DNA of 64,000 nt from Clostridium culturomicium (GCF_000821305.1 NZ_CCXK01000015.1:374528-438527), one strand, 5' to 3'. Shown: positions 8,858 through 17,324, counted from the stretch's first letter. A program made the numbers and translations. The notes: generated by a model from the sequence alone, not told the origin.

Positions 8858-8907
8858 TGAAAATAATTCTCATTTATATTGACATCGAAAAATAAATATA
8901 GTATTAT
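8858..8907 (+). promoter_or_regulatory. Strong promoter with overlapping Fur-box-like operator
   Basis: TTGACA (8879-8884) and TATTAT (8902-8907) are separated by exactly 17 bases. Immediately upstream, TGAAAATAATTCTCA (8858-8872) fits the 7-1-7 Fur consensus TGATAATNATTATCA with two mismatches. The promoter fires into the gene-poor stretch before the GIY-YIG gene, where a terminator follows about 70 bases later. Confidence 0.6.
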
Positions 8908-8913
8908 TAACTC

Positions 8914-9010
8914 ATTGATAAGAGATATCAATTACTATAAAATCCTTAAATCTTTTATATTTATTAAACTTGCAGAGCTGATTTCCCCAAATCAGCTCCA
9001 TTTCTTTTTA
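8914..9010 (+). ncRNA. Candidate small RNA (Fur-regulated?)
   Basis: Between the promoter at 8879-8907 and an intrinsic terminator at 8975-9010 lies a transcript of about 95 nt without any ORF. Its 5' part can fold into a hairpin (ATTGATA, AGAGA, TATCAAT). The middle is A/U-rich and single-stranded, with AAAATCCTTAAATC, which could pair with ribosome binding sites. The 3' end is a 10-bp GAGCTGATTT stem with a CCCC loop and a U-rich tail. This is the architecture of a trans-acting sRNA. The assignment is inferred entirely from signals. Confidence 0.5.
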
Positions 9011-9012
9011 AT
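8975..9012 (+). terminator. Intrinsic terminator of the candidate sRNA
   Basis: A perfect 10-bp stem GAGCTGATTT/AAATCAGCTC with loop CCCC is followed by CATTTCTTTTTAATT. Confidence 0.75.
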
Positions 9013-9112
9013 TAACCTTTTTTACAACCCACTCAATCATCCTTATGCTTTAGTTTGACCATATTTGCTATAATAGTAATAGTTTAAAATGTAATTATTG
9101 GGGGAGAATTAA

Positions 9113-9370
9113 ATGTGTTACATATACATAGTACGATGCAGCGATGATACTTTATATACCGGATGGACAACTAACATTGAAAAAAGAATAAAATGCCACA
9201 ACAGTGGAAAAGGCGCAAAATATACTCGTTGCAGATTGCCCGTTGAATTGGTTTACTTCGAAACTTTTAAAGATAAATCAACAGCCTTAAAGAGAGAATA
9301 TGAAATAAAGCAATTATCTCGTGATAAAAAGCTTTTACTAATAAATGAAAATAGCCATCCAAATCTTTGA
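9113..9370 (+). CDS. GIY-YIG nuclease superfamily protein (YhbQ-like)
   Basis: This 85-aa single-domain GIY-YIG protein begins CYIYIVRCSDDTLYTGWT, so the motif is Y-I-Y...Y-T-G. The conserved Arg follows in the helix TNIEKRIKCHN, and a KGAKYTR segment and the Glu of KREYEIKQL complete the pattern. Family members are structure-specific or non-specific nucleases whose role is poorly known. The ATG follows a GGGGGAG site, and an extended -10 TGcTATAAT is seen about 40 bases upstream. The next gene's ATG is 20 bp after the stop. Confidence 0.9.
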   Translation: MCYIYIVRCSDDTLYTGWTTNIEKRIKCHNSGKGAKYTRCRLPVELVYFETFKDKSTALKREYEIKQLSRDKKLLLINENSHPNL

Positions 9371-9390
9371 TATTGCCGGAGGTCATCTCA

Positions 9391-10032
9391 ATGAAAAAAA
9401 CTAAGCTCCCCTTTAGTTTATTATTTAAATGGTCATTTAGAATAATCTTACTTTTTCTAACAATTTATTATATCTTAACTAATAAAGATGGTGCAAATGC
9501 CAACTTTATCTCTAACGGAATTGTAATTCTTTTTACATCCTTTATTCCTGATATAATCTGCCTAATATTTAAATTTAATATATCAACTGCCATTGATTTT
9601 CTTATACAAAGCTTTATATTTATGACCTTATTTATGGGTAAAATGTATAGATATTATTCCATTTGGCCTTTATGGGACTTCTTCTTACACTGGCTGTCAG
9701 GCGTAATTTTAGGATTTTTTGCTTTAACAGCCTTAAAACCGTTAGCCGGCAGAAAAGTTTATCCCCTATTACCCCCTGCTCTTGTTAGTGTATTTATCTT
9801 CTTATTTTCTGTAACAGGAGCTGCACTGTGGGAGTTTTGGGAATTTGCAGGAGATCAGCTCTTTGGATTTGACTCTCAGCTTTTCAGCTTAGTTGATACA
9901 ATGTCTGATATGATAAGCGGAAGCATAGGTGCACTTATTGTTGCATTTATGGGATATCTATTTATAAAGAAAGGTTCTTTTAAGTTCTTGGATGGTTTTG
10001 TTAATGGCACGTCGAAAAAACAGCGTAAATAA
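9391..10032 (+). CDS. Membrane protein, YjdF/DUF2238-like
   Basis: This 213-aa integral membrane protein has about six hydrophobic segments. Conserved polar motifs lie near the membrane: WPLWDFFLHWLSG, GAALWEFWEFAGD, and DTMSDMISGSIGA. They resemble the DUF2238 (YjdF) family, whose function is unknown. The ATG at 9391 is chosen because GGAGG lies nine bases upstream. An in-frame TTG at 9367 overlaps the previous gene but has no site. It is likely cotranscribed with the GIY-YIG gene. The family assignment is from motif memory only. Confidence 0.7.
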   Translation: MKKTKLPFSLLFKWSFRIILLFLTIYYILTNKDGANANFISNGIVILFTSFIPDIICLIFKFNISTAIDFLIQSFIFMTLFMGKMYRYYSIWPLWDFFLHWLSGVILGFFALTALKPLAGRKVYPLLPPALVSVFIFLFSVTGAALWEFWEFAGDQLFGFDSQLFSLVDTMSDMISGSIGALIVAFMGYLFIKKGSFKFLDGFVNGTSKKQRK

Positions 10033-10061
10033 AGAGACTTATCCTCTTATTTACGCTGTTT
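10018..10061. terminator. Bidirectional terminator
   Basis: AAACAGCGTAAATAA-AGAG and its complement form a long stem around the loop at 10037-10043. It overlaps the 3' end of the membrane-protein gene and ends the converging glycosyltransferase gene. Confidence 0.8.
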
Positions 10062-11190
10062 CATCTTGCTTTTTATTTTCATTTATCAGCTCTTTTATCA
10101 ATTCAAATATTTCTTTGCAACTCTTCTCTTTATTAAACTTACCACAGTTCTCCTCAAGTTTATTCAGCTTAACTTTATCTTTTAACAGTTCTTCAACAAC
10201 AATATTACAATCCCGTCCTTTACCTATGGATACAGCCATACCATGCCTTATTAAAAACTTAGCATTTGATTCTTCTTGCCCTGGAATTGCATCAAAAATA
10301 ATCATAGGAAGTTTAGATGCTAATGCTTCAGAAATCGTTAATCCACCTGGTTTAGTAATTAGTACATCTGCCAAATTCATATATTTAGCAACTTCCTTTG
10401 TATATTTAACTACTTTTGTTTTTTTAGTGACTTGCTTTATACTTCTTATCCTATCGTATAATCCTTTATTGTTTCCTGTGATAATAATAATTTGAAACTC
10501 CTCTTTTATAGTTAATAACGAATTATATATTTCCTCAATATTATTAACTCCAAAACTTCCAGCCATAATTAAAATAGTTTTAACTGAATCTAACTGCAAA
10601 TCCTTTCTAAAAGCTTGTTTATCCTCTTTCGCTTGTTGAAAGAATTCTTTAGCTACCGGTATTCCAAAAGGATGAATTATGTCTGGTCTTACACCTCTTA
10701 TGACCATTTCACTTACCATGTCTTCGCAAGCAACGCAATAGCTATCTACATTCTTCTTTATCCAGGTGTTATGCGCTGCGTAATCTGTCATTAAACAAAT
10801 ATGTGGTATTTGTATCACTGAAGATTCCTTCAAAATTGAAATAATTTCAGTTGAAAACGGATGAACAGTTACAATCACCTCCGTATTAAAGTTTTTTATA
10901 AGTGGCGTAATTCTTTTAGATAATATCATCAACGTTTTAGTTACAAATAAAGATATTAAACTTTTTCTATCAGTATCATTATAAAATATCCTATATAAAT
11001 AATTCATATTTCGTACAAGAAATACATATCCGTTGCTTATAATTTTATTTATTAATGGATTTATATATTCAAGAGTGTCCACTAATTTAACCTTTGCATC
11101 TTTATCATTACTTTCAATATACTCTTTTAATGTTTCAGCAGCTTTCATATGACCACCACCTGTAGATGCAGATAAAATAAGAATATTCAT
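10051..11190 (-). CDS. Glycosyltransferase, MGDG synthase/UgtP type
   Basis: This 379-aa GT-B glycosyltransferase resembles diacylglycerol glucosyl- and galactosyltransferases (YpfP/UgtP, MGDG synthase) and MurG. The N-terminal ILSASTGGGHMKAAETL is the typical lipid-acceptor start. The C-terminal ITKPGGLTISEALASKLPMI is the nucleotide-sugar binding motif, and AIPGQEESNAKFL follows. It probably acts on diacylglycerol at the inner face of the membrane to make glycolipid. The ATG at 11190 has AGAGG eight bases upstream. A TTG two codons earlier is less likely. It is a single gene with its own terminator. Confidence 0.88.
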   Translation of the reverse strand: MNILILSASTGGGHMKAAETLKEYIESNDKDAKVKLVDTLEYINPLINKIISNGYVFLVRNMNYLYRIFYNDTDRKSLISLFVTKTLMILSKRITPLIKNFNTEVIVTVHPFSTEIISILKESSVIQIPHICLMTDYAAHNTWIKKNVDSYCVACEDMVSEMVIRGVRPDIIHPFGIPVAKEFFQQAKEDKQAFRKDLQLDSVKTILIMAGSFGVNNIEEIYNSLLTIKEEFQIIIITGNNKGLYDRIRSIKQVTKKTKVVKYTKEVAKYMNLADVLITKPGGLTISEALASKLPMIIFDAIPGQEESNAKFLIRHGMAVSIGKGRDCNIVVEELLKDKVKLNKLEENCGKFNKEKSCKEIFELIKELINENKKQDETA

Positions 11191-11352
11191 GTTCAAAACC
11201 TCTCATCATTGTTATTACTTATTGAGAATTTTGCCCAAGTTATTCTTTTTTAATACCACTTCTGCACACTTTGTCCATTTTTCTTTCAAAATATATTTTT
11301 ATTTATTCAAAATTTCTACTTCTCATTTACTCCCCAAATACAAGTTAATCAA

Positions 11353-11392
11353 AAATAAAAAAAGTCAGCAAACTTTTTAGTTTACTGACTTT
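11353..11392 (-). terminator. Terminator downstream of tRNA-Trp
   Basis: On the minus strand AGTCAG-T-AAACT pairs with AGTTT-G-CTGACT and runs into a string of T. It begins five bases after the tRNA 3' end. Confidence 0.75.
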
Positions 11393-11397
11393 CTAAC

Positions 11398-11473
11398 TGG
11401 CAGGGGCACGAGGACTTGAACCCGGAACCAACGGTTTTGGAGACCGCTACTCTACCAATTGAGCTATACCCCT
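11398..11473 (-). tRNA. tRNA-Trp (CCA anticodon)
   Basis: This is a 76-nt cloverleaf. The acceptor AGGGGTA pairs with TGCCCCT with one G-T pair, the D-arm is AGCTCAATTGGTAGAGT, the anticodon loop CTCCAAA has anticodon CCA, and the T-arm contains GGTTCAAGTCC. The 3' CCA is encoded. Confidence 0.97.
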
Positions 11474-11556
11474 TCGTTACTTGTTCATTATATAATATAT
11501 ATATATGAAAAGCAAGAGGTTTTTTTCATTATTTTTTTAATTTCTACAAAATAATT

Positions 11557-12126
11557 TTAGTATAAATAGGTAGAAGCATTCTCACATATAGAAATATTAA
11601 GTGTTTTATTGCTTACGACCTTTTTATATGAACATAAAAACTCATTTAATTCAATATCTGTTAAATCAATTTTGTTAAAACTTTTTAAAATAATATTTTC
11701 ATCTTGAGTATATATTTCCACATCGTTTTTACTGTTTTTTATGCAGTAATTAGTAGATGTCTTTACAGTTAATTTACCTTTATACTTTTCTTGAAAGCCC
11801 ATTACCTTTCTGGCATCTTCATATTCATTTCCTAAAGATTGTAAGGATGAATCTATTCCCATAGATTTCATTTGCTCTTCAAGGTCATCTGTAGAAACTC
11901 CATATCTCTCCATTATTTTCTTTTGTATATTCATAAACTTTTCTTGAGATATGTTATTCTCATTCATATACTTCATTATTTCTCTGCTCATTTGTGCCAT
12001 TGACATCTTTCCTTGAGCCATAGAATAATACATTGAATATATATAATCCTCAAACTTATCTACATCTTTATCACTTGCTTTATTCTTTAGTTCATTAAAA
12101 TCTATTACGTCGCTAATTTTAATCAT
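11557..12126 (-). CDS. Conserved clostridial protein, DUF3867-like
   Basis: This 189-aa soluble protein of unknown function is predicted to be mostly helical. The first half is Met-rich (YYSMAQGKMSMAQMSREIM, then FMNIQKKIMERYGVS) and the second half is a mixed alpha/beta region. It resembles proteins annotated DUF3867 in Clostridium. I assign this from pattern memory only. There is no signal peptide, membrane segment or catalytic motif. A short leader separates it from the CBS gene on the same strand, so they could be cotranscribed. Confidence 0.6.
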   Translation of the reverse strand: MIKISDVIDFNELKNKASDKDVDKFEDYIYSMYYSMAQGKMSMAQMSREIMKYMNENNISQEKFMNIQKKIMERYGVSTDDLEEQMKSMGIDSSLQSLGNEYEDARKVMGFQEKYKGKLTVKTSTNYCIKNSKNDVEIYTQDENIILKSFNKIDLTDIELNEFLCSYKKVVSNKTLNISICENASTYLY

Positions 12127-12206
12127 CTCCCTTTAAAAGAAAAATACTTTTATCTTTTAGATACCTAAATAAGATTTAATTTTATTTTCAACTGCTATCA
12201 AATAAA

Positions 12207-12827
12207 TTATTCTACTTTAAAGCCAGCTTCCTTTAATTTTTTAACTATTAAATCTATATCATTTGTGTGTATTCTTAAAATTATTTCTTTAACCTTAGTA
12301 ATACTCTTTAGATCAACAACTACAAAGCTGATAATCTGACCATTATTTTCTGAAATAACCTTAGATAGTTTAGAAATCTGTCCTGGTATATCATATGCAA
12401 TTATAGATATTCCATAACCATGATTTTCTCCAAAAAGCTCTGAGAACTGTTGGAAGATAGCATTATGAGTTACAATTCCCTTCATTGCTCCCTTTGCATC
12501 TATAACTGCTAAGAAAAATGTATTTTTTGTAGCTAGGTAGTAAGCTGCATCCTCAATCTTACCTTCAGGTGAAACTACTGGAACGTTTGTTATCATAACA
12601 TTTTCAACTAAGATTTCTGATAACACTGCTTTACTTTCCAGAGCTTTTTCATAAAAATATTCATATATTTGTCCTTTAGAAATTACACCTAAAAACTTAT
12701 CTCCATCCACAACTGGAATAGATAAAAAGCCATTTTTCTCCATTAAATCCAGAGCGTTTCTAACACTTTCCTTAGGATTTACAATCGTTAAATCATCCCT
12801 TGATAACATTAAATTTTTAATTAACAT
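12207..12827 (-). CDS. CBS-pair plus ACT domain protein (AcuB-like)
   Basis: This 206-aa regulatory protein has two CBS motifs (residues about 5-60 and 70-130: NALDLMEKNGFLSIPVVDG and ENVMITNVPVVSPEGKIEDA) followed by an ACT-like domain (about 138-206: YGISIIAYDIPGQISKLS). CBS pairs bind adenine nucleotides and ACT domains bind small metabolites, so the protein probably senses energy or nitrogen state. It is related to AcuB, but no acu genes are nearby. An ATG preceded by GGGGAGGGGT makes the start clear. Confidence 0.85.
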   Translation of the reverse strand: MLIKNLMLSRDDLTIVNPKESVRNALDLMEKNGFLSIPVVDGDKFLGVISKGQIYEYFYEKALESKAVLSEILVENVMITNVPVVSPEGKIEDAAYYLATKNTFFLAVIDAKGAMKGIVTHNAIFQQFSELFGENHGYGISIIAYDIPGQISKLSKVISENNGQIISFVVVDLKSITKVKEIILRIHTNDIDLIVKKLKEAGFKVE

Positions 12828-13135
12828 ACATAACCCCTCCCCATTTAATTGGATTTATATTATTATACCTTAATATGTAATAACAGCGCCATATGATGAA
12901 GTACTTTTTTACAATAATTAAAACTTTATAAATAAAATATTCATATTATAAAAAACATTATAGTCAATTAATACCACTCTACATTTAAATATATGCAGAA
13001 ACTTAAGTTAAGTAGCCAAATATAACATATTATTTTCTTTTACTATTTTTTAATATTAAACCATTATTTGTTACATTTTAATACAACTTATGATAAAATA
13101 ACTTGAAGTATAATATAAAGGTGTGCGTAAAAGAA
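12828..13135. other. Divergent intergenic region, no gene seen
   Basis: This AT-rich spacer lies between the divergent CBS-ACT and HD-GYP genes. I see no ORF, hairpin, riboswitch or repeat in it. It should hold both promoters, but no convincing -35/-10 pair stands out. Confidence 0.6.
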
Positions 13136-14371
13136 ATGGCTATTAGTATGAAAAGTATTGCATCTGCTATTTCCTTAGCTTTAGACTTAGCAGATAACAA
13201 TTGGAATAAACTCGATTCTTTAATTGATCCTTCTACTGGAATAAACTACTGTTTACATCAATTTTCCAATCATTGTAAGAGAACAACTTATATTGCTTTA
13301 GAAATTGGACGTCAATTAAATTTAACTAATGACACTTATTTTAACTTATATGTCTCTTCCATTATTCATGACATCGGTACCCAAAATATATTCGACTTAG
13401 CTCATCATTCTAGTTTATATATAAAAAAACACTGTGAGGAAGGATACAATATGCTAAAGGATATTCCATCCTTGTCCTATATAGCGAAAATCATTAAGTA
13501 CCACCATGAAAACTATAATGAATCAGGCTGCTTTAATTTAAAAGGTTATGATATACCTATTGAGGCTCAGATTATTAGACTAGCAGATTTAATTGAAACT
13601 CAATTGGAATATGATAGACACTACTATACAAATATGAAATATATCACTTCTTGGATTGAAGGCAGAGCAAATATACTATTTTCTCAAGAACTTGTTGATA
13701 ACTTTTTAACGGTAGCACAAAAGGAAAACTTTTGGTTAAATTTATATAATAATAGTAATATAGATGATTTTATAAAAGACCTTGCCCCAAAAGACGATAT
13801 TTTTATATCTCTTAAAGAGTTTGAACAACTATCAAATATCTTTGCAACCATAATAGATAATAAAAGTACCTTTACAGCTTCCCATTCAAAAGAAATATCT
13901 AATTTAGCTCATAAAGTATCTATTCATTTAAAATATGATGATAAAAAAGCTTTAAAAATGAAAATTTCAGGCTTACTCCATGATATCGGAAAAGTGGCCA
14001 TCCCTTGTGAGATTTTAGATAAAGAAGGATCTTTAAATGATGAAGAGTTCGCTATAATTAAATCTCATGTATATTACACTAAGCTCATCCTCAGCAAGAT
14101 AACTAATATTGATGATATCTGCGATTGGGCCTCTAACCATCATGAAAAACTTAATGGTACTGGTTATCCAAACCGTATTCATGGTGAAAATTTGAGCGAG
14201 GAATGCAGAATTATGGCTGTATGCGATATATACCAAGCTTTAGTTGCTGATAGGCCCTACAGAAAAGGAATGACTGCTACAGAAGCCTTTGTTCTAATGG
14301 ATAAAATGGTTGACCAGCAATTTATTTGTACTAAAGCATTGCAGTCATTAAAGGTTATGATTTTAAATTAA
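13136..14371 (+). CDS. HD-GYP domain protein, putative c-di-GMP phosphodiesterase
   Basis: This 411-aa protein has two tandem HD domains. The first half contains IIHDIGTQ and YHHENY and looks like a divergent HD-GYP. The second half carries the complete signature: LLHDIGKVAIP, NHHEKLNGTGYP for the GYP motif, and CDIYQALVADRPYR. The canonical second domain should hydrolyse cyclic di-GMP or a related dinucleotide with metal ions. There is no membrane segment or receiver domain, so its input is unclear. The start at ATG 13136 is chosen. TTG 13103 would add 11 residues. Confidence 0.87.
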   Translation: MAISMKSIASAISLALDLADNNWNKLDSLIDPSTGINYCLHQFSNHCKRTTYIALEIGRQLNLTNDTYFNLYVSSIIHDIGTQNIFDLAHHSSLYIKKHCEEGYNMLKDIPSLSYIAKIIKYHHENYNESGCFNLKGYDIPIEAQIIRLADLIETQLEYDRHYYTNMKYITSWIEGRANILFSQELVDNFLTVAQKENFWLNLYNNSNIDDFIKDLAPKDDIFISLKEFEQLSNIFATIIDNKSTFTASHSKEISNLAHKVSIHLKYDDKKALKMKISGLLHDIGKVAIPCEILDKEGSLNDEEFAIIKSHVYYTKLILSKITNIDDICDWASNHHEKLNGTGYPNRIHGENLSEECRIMAVCDIYQALVADRPYRKGMTATEAFVLMDKMVDQQFICTKALQSLKVMILN

Positions 14372-14400
14372 AATGGCAATAATATAAGTAAGACTCCAAA

Positions 14401-14490
14401 AGTGACACGCCAAATCTGTGATTTGGCTAGTAGAATTCTCATAGAGTATATCTTTGATTGGGTAACTCGTACTTACTCCTTCTAATGAAT
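14401..14490 (+). repeat. Dispersed intergenic repeat, copy A
   Basis: The sequence AGTGACACGCCAAATC-TG-GATTTGG, then TAGAATTCTCATAGAGTA, then GATTGGGTAACTC and ACTTACTCCTTCT, aligns throughout with copies B and C. It lies between the HD-GYP gene and tsaE. Confidence 0.75.
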
Positions 14491-14632
14491 ACGAAAATGA
14501 GTTTACATTATTAATGCTAAAATATATGCTTTATAGCTATACACATATAAAGCGAAGCAAATATGAATGTTATTTTTCTATTTGCTTTGCATTTTTTTTC
14601 TTTTAAGCTAAAATATTAATGAGGTGAATCAC

Positions 14633-15091
14633 ATGGAATTTATAGTTAAGAACGTTGAAGAGTTAAATTCCCTAGGTGTGCAATTAGGTAAATTGTGTAA
14701 CTCCAATGATATTATATGCCTGATCGGAGATTTGGGTACAGGTAAAACACATTTAACTAAAGGTATTGCTACGGGTTTAGAAATAAAGGACCATATTACT
14801 AGTCCAACCTTTACTATCGTCAATGAGTATGACGGAAGATTAAGACTTTACCATTTTGATGTTTATAGAGTAAATGACCCTGATGAGATTGCTGCCATAG
14901 GTTTTGATGAATACATCTTCGGTGATGGGGTAAGCGTAATTGAATGGGCAAATTACATTGAGGATTTAATACCTGAAGAAAGCTTAACAATCAACATCGA
15001 AAAGTTGCCTGATATAGGAGAAACTTATAGAAAAATTACTATTAATTATACAGACAAACGTTACAATTATACAAAGGAGTTAACACTATGA
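14633..15091 (+). CDS. tsaE: tRNA N6-threonylcarbamoyladenosine synthesis ATPase TsaE
   Basis: This is the P-loop ATPase of the TsaBDE complex that puts t6A on ANN-decoding tRNAs. GDLGTGKTHLTKG near residue 35 is the Walker A motif. SPTFTIVNEY and LYHFDVYRV are further family motifs, and VIEWAN is near the C-terminus. It has 152 aa, the usual size. The ATG at 14633 lies six bases after GAGGTG. A GTG at 14624 is inside that site. It overlaps tsaB by the ATGA junction, so translation is coupled. Confidence 0.95.
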   Translation: MEFIVKNVEELNSLGVQLGKLCNSNDIICLIGDLGTGKTHLTKGIATGLEIKDHITSPTFTIVNEYDGRLRLYHFDVYRVNDPDEIAAIGFDEYIFGDGVSVIEWANYIEDLIPEESLTINIEKLPDIGETYRKITINYTDKRYNYTKELTL

Positions 15092-15795
15092 AAATATTAG
15101 CCTTAGATTCAGCAACCGAATGTGCAACAGCTGCCATTCTTGATGATAATAAGCTGCTTGGAGAAGTTGTTATTAACCATAAAAAGCAACACTCTGTAAT
15201 AATGATGCCAATGATAGACAGCTTAATTAAAAACTGCGGTTTATCTATTTCAGATATAGATGGATATGCAATATCAAACGGTCCTGGTTCTTTTACAGGA
15301 CTTAGAATTGGTATGTCAACGGTTAAAGGCTTAGTTCAAGCAACTAAAAAACCATTTGTAGCAATAAGCTCATTAGATGGTCTTGCTAATAACCTATTTA
15401 ATATTGATGGAATAATATGCCCAATAATAGATGCCTTAAGAGGAAATGTTTATACTAACTTTTATAAATTTGAAAATGGCAAATTAGTCACATTAGAAGA
15501 GGATCAGCTGCTTTCTGTTGAAGAAGTCATTGAAAAATGTTCAAACTTTGCTGAAGCAGTAACCTTTATCGGTGATGGAACATACAAATTCAGTTCTAAG
15601 CTACTTGAAGCCCTTCCTACGGCTTCAATTGCTCCAAGCCACCTTAACGTAGCTAAAGCATCTTCTATTGGTGCCTTAGGTCACCAAAGGCTTTTTGAAG
15701 GCTACAGCGATAATGTTTTAAGTGCTGCCCCAGTTTATCTTAGAAAGTGTCAGGCTGAAAGAGAATATGATGCTAAGGTAAATAAAAATGACTGA
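15088..15795 (+). CDS. tsaB: tRNA threonylcarbamoyladenosine protein TsaB
   Basis: This is the ASKHA-fold partner of TsaD, needed for t6A synthesis. LALDSATECATAA opens the protein as the first nucleotide-fold strand, and ISNGPGSFTGLRIGMSTVKG near residue 65 is the diagnostic TsaB motif. It is 235 aa, normal length. It overlaps tsaE by 4 bp and rimI by 8 bp, which gives the classical tsaE-tsaB-rimI operon. tsaD is not in this window. A tsaC/Sua5 gene is at 57789. Confidence 0.95.
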   Translation: MKILALDSATECATAAILDDNKLLGEVVINHKKQHSVIMMPMIDSLIKNCGLSISDIDGYAISNGPGSFTGLRIGMSTVKGLVQATKKPFVAISSLDGLANNLFNIDGIICPIIDALRGNVYTNFYKFENGKLVTLEEDQLLSVEEVIEKCSNFAEAVTFIGDGTYKFSSKLLEALPTASIAPSHLNVAKASSIGALGHQRLFEGYSDNVLSAAPVYLRKCQAEREYDAKVNKND

Positions 15796-16234
15796 TATTA
15801 GTATTGAAAAAATGAATGCTTCAAATATCCTTGGTGTAAAGGAAATTTGTGATTTAAGCTTTTCTTCACCATGGTCCATAGATTCTCTTAACAAGGAATT
15901 AACCAATGAGCGAGCAGCTTATATAGTAATAAAACTAGGAGATAAAATTGTTGGCTTTGGCGGTATGTGGACTTTATTTGATGAAGCAGATATAACCAAC
16001 ATCGCAGTTCATCCCGATTACCGTGGTCATAATTTTGGTGATATTATTGTTGAAAATCTAATTAAAATAGCTAAAGAATTAGGTGCCACATCCATGACCC
16101 TTGAGGTTAGAGCATCTAATACACCAGCAATAAATTTATACAAAAAACATAACTTCACCATTGAGGGTACCCGTAAGAATTTTTATGAAAATCCTAAAGA
16201 AGATGGCCACATAATGTGGAATTACAATTTATAA
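15788..16234 (+). CDS. rimI: Ribosomal-protein S18 alanine N-acetyltransferase-like GNAT
   Basis: This 148-aa GNAT acetyltransferase is in the RimI position of the tsaE-tsaB-rimI operon. The acetyl-CoA binding motif is HPDYRGHNFGDIIVENLI, followed by LEVRASNTPAINLYKKHNF and a C-terminal NFYENPKEDGHIM, which is typical of RimI. It should acetylate the N-terminus of ribosomal protein S18. It overlaps tsaB. A dispersed repeat (copy B) begins 14 bases after the stop. Confidence 0.92.
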   Translation: MTDISIEKMNASNILGVKEICDLSFSSPWSIDSLNKELTNERAAYIVIKLGDKIVGFGGMWTLFDEADITNIAVHPDYRGHNFGDIIVENLIKIAKELGATSMTLEVRASNTPAINLYKKHNFTIEGTRKNFYENPKEDGHIMWNYNL

Positions 16235-16247
16235 GTGAATGTCCAGA

Positions 16248-16350
16248 AGTTACACTCCAAATCTATGATTTGGGTAATGGAACTTCCACAGAGTACATCT
16301 TCGATTTGGCTAACACAAATTTACTTAGTAGATCACTCAGAAGGAGTTTC
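16248..16350 (+). repeat. Dispersed intergenic repeat, copy B
   Basis: The order is AGTTACACTCCAAATC-TA-GATTTGG, AACTTCCACAGAGTACATC, GATTTGGCTAAC, TTTACTTAGTAGATCACTC and AAGGAGT. It contains a 17-base near-palindrome (CCAAATCTATGATTTGG). It aligns over its full length with A and C, and with F in reverse. Confidence 0.8.
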
Positions 16351-16360
16351 CTTAACTCTA

Positions 16361-16396
16361 AAAAGGGTCAGTCACACTTTGTGACTGACCCTTTTC
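16361..16396. terminator. Terminator between rimI and ribU
   Basis: A 16-bp stem AAAAGGGTCAGTCACA with its complement and a 3-base loop lies between convergent operons. It works in both directions. Confidence 0.88.
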
Positions 16397-16411
16397 TATT
16401 CTCTTTACTAA

Positions 16412-17035
16412 TTATCTCACTGTCTGATGCTTCATATTTATATTTTCTTTATTAATCAGTGGTGCAACCTTTTTATAAGACGCAAAGGTTATAACAGATA
16501 CAACAGCTCCCTTTAATATGTTAAATGGAGTTATCCCTATTATTATTACTCCAGCAAAACTACCTATTGCTGAATTTCCCTCTGCAGACATTCCTATAAT
16601 AGCATCCATTCCACCATACATTGTTGCATATAACGGAATTAAAATAAAGTAGTTAAACACAGCTCCAACGATAGTCATAGCTATAGTTCCTAATACTAAA
16701 CCTATAAGAGCACTTTTCTTAGTTTTGTTTCTATGATAAACAAATGCTGCAACCCATACAAAACTTGCTCCAATTATAAAGTTAGCAACTTCTCCAACTC
16801 CACCTGTTGCACTTCCTGTGAATAATAGATTTAAAAGTACTTTTCCACCTTCAACTATTACTCCTGCAACTGGACCTAAAGCGAATCCTCCTATTAAAGC
16901 TGGCAGATCACTAAGATCGAACTTTAAAAATGGCGGAAAGCCTGGTATTGGGAAATCGAATAGCATTAATACAAATGCCATTGCCACTAGGACTGAAATT
17001 TTGACTAATCTGTTTACATTTTTTGATGTGTTCAT
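16412..17035 (-). CDS. ribU: ECF transporter S component, riboflavin-specific
   Basis: This membrane-embedded substrate-binding subunit of an energy-coupling-factor importer has about six transmembrane segments. The core LMLFDFPIPGFPPFLKFDLS followed by DLPALIGGFALGPVAGV matches riboflavin-type RibU proteins. Riboflavin is also indicated by the FMN riboswitch directly upstream. The shared ECF module (EcfA1, A2, T) must be encoded elsewhere. I place the start at 17035, where ACCCCCT on the plus strand gives a strong site, rather than the upstream ATG at 17068. That gives 207 aa. Confidence 0.93.
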   Translation of the reverse strand: MNTSKNVNRLVKISVLVAMAFVLMLFDFPIPGFPPFLKFDLSDLPALIGGFALGPVAGVIVEGGKVLLNLLFTGSATGGVGEVANFIIGASFVWVAAFVYHRNKTKKSALIGLVLGTIAMTIVGAVFNYFILIPLYATMYGGMDAIIGMSAEGNSAIGSFAGVIIIGITPFNILKGAVVSVITFASYKKVAPLINKENINMKHQTVR

Positions 17036-17097
17036 TGTTTTACCCCCTAAAACATGTCGCTCCTTCAAAGGGTTTCCGTTACATATTTTATTTATAC

Positions 17098-17129
17098 AAA
17101 AATAAATGCCCTGATTAAAAAATCAGGGC
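17098..17129 (-). terminator. Attenuator terminator after the FMN riboswitch
   Basis: GCCCTGATT and AATCAGGGC form a 9-bp stem (17121-17129 with 17108-17116), followed on the minus strand by ATTTATTTTT. It sits between aptamer and ribU and is likely the expression platform, forming when FMN is bound. Confidence 0.8.
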
Positions 17130-17163
17130 ACCAAAATGTACAACATTAAAATACGTTAACTAC

Positions 17164-17272
17164 TACCTTCTTTCATCCAGACTATACTGTCGGCTTCGGA
17201 ATTTCACCGAATCAGCCTTTCGGCTCGCGGGCTTTACCGCCGGTGGGGAATTACGCCCCGCCCTGAAGTGCA
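17164..17272 (-). promoter_or_regulatory. FMN riboswitch (RFN element) controlling ribU
   Basis: The minus strand shows the conserved RFN core: TCAGGGCGGGG, ATTCCCCACCGGCGGTAAA, GCCCGCGAGC, GATTCGGTGAAATTCCG, AAGCCGACAGTATAGTC and TGGATGAAAGAAGG. Its G/C content stands out from the AT-rich surroundings. A promoter lies just upstream at 17296-17324. Confidence 0.97.
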
Positions 17273-17295
17273 TTATTTATTTTTATTACATTATT

Positions 17296-17324
17296 ATCTT
17301 ATCACGAAGAAAATTACACTTCAA
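17296..17324 (-). promoter_or_regulatory. Promoter of the FMN riboswitch-ribU transcript
   Basis: On the minus strand TTGAAG and TAAGAT are separated by 17 bases. The predicted start is about 20 bases before the aptamer. Confidence 0.6.

Noticed and set aside
16216..16455. 79-aa plus-strand frame after rimI
   Set aside because: It runs through repeat copy B and the terminator, has no ribosome site, and overlaps the end of rimI.
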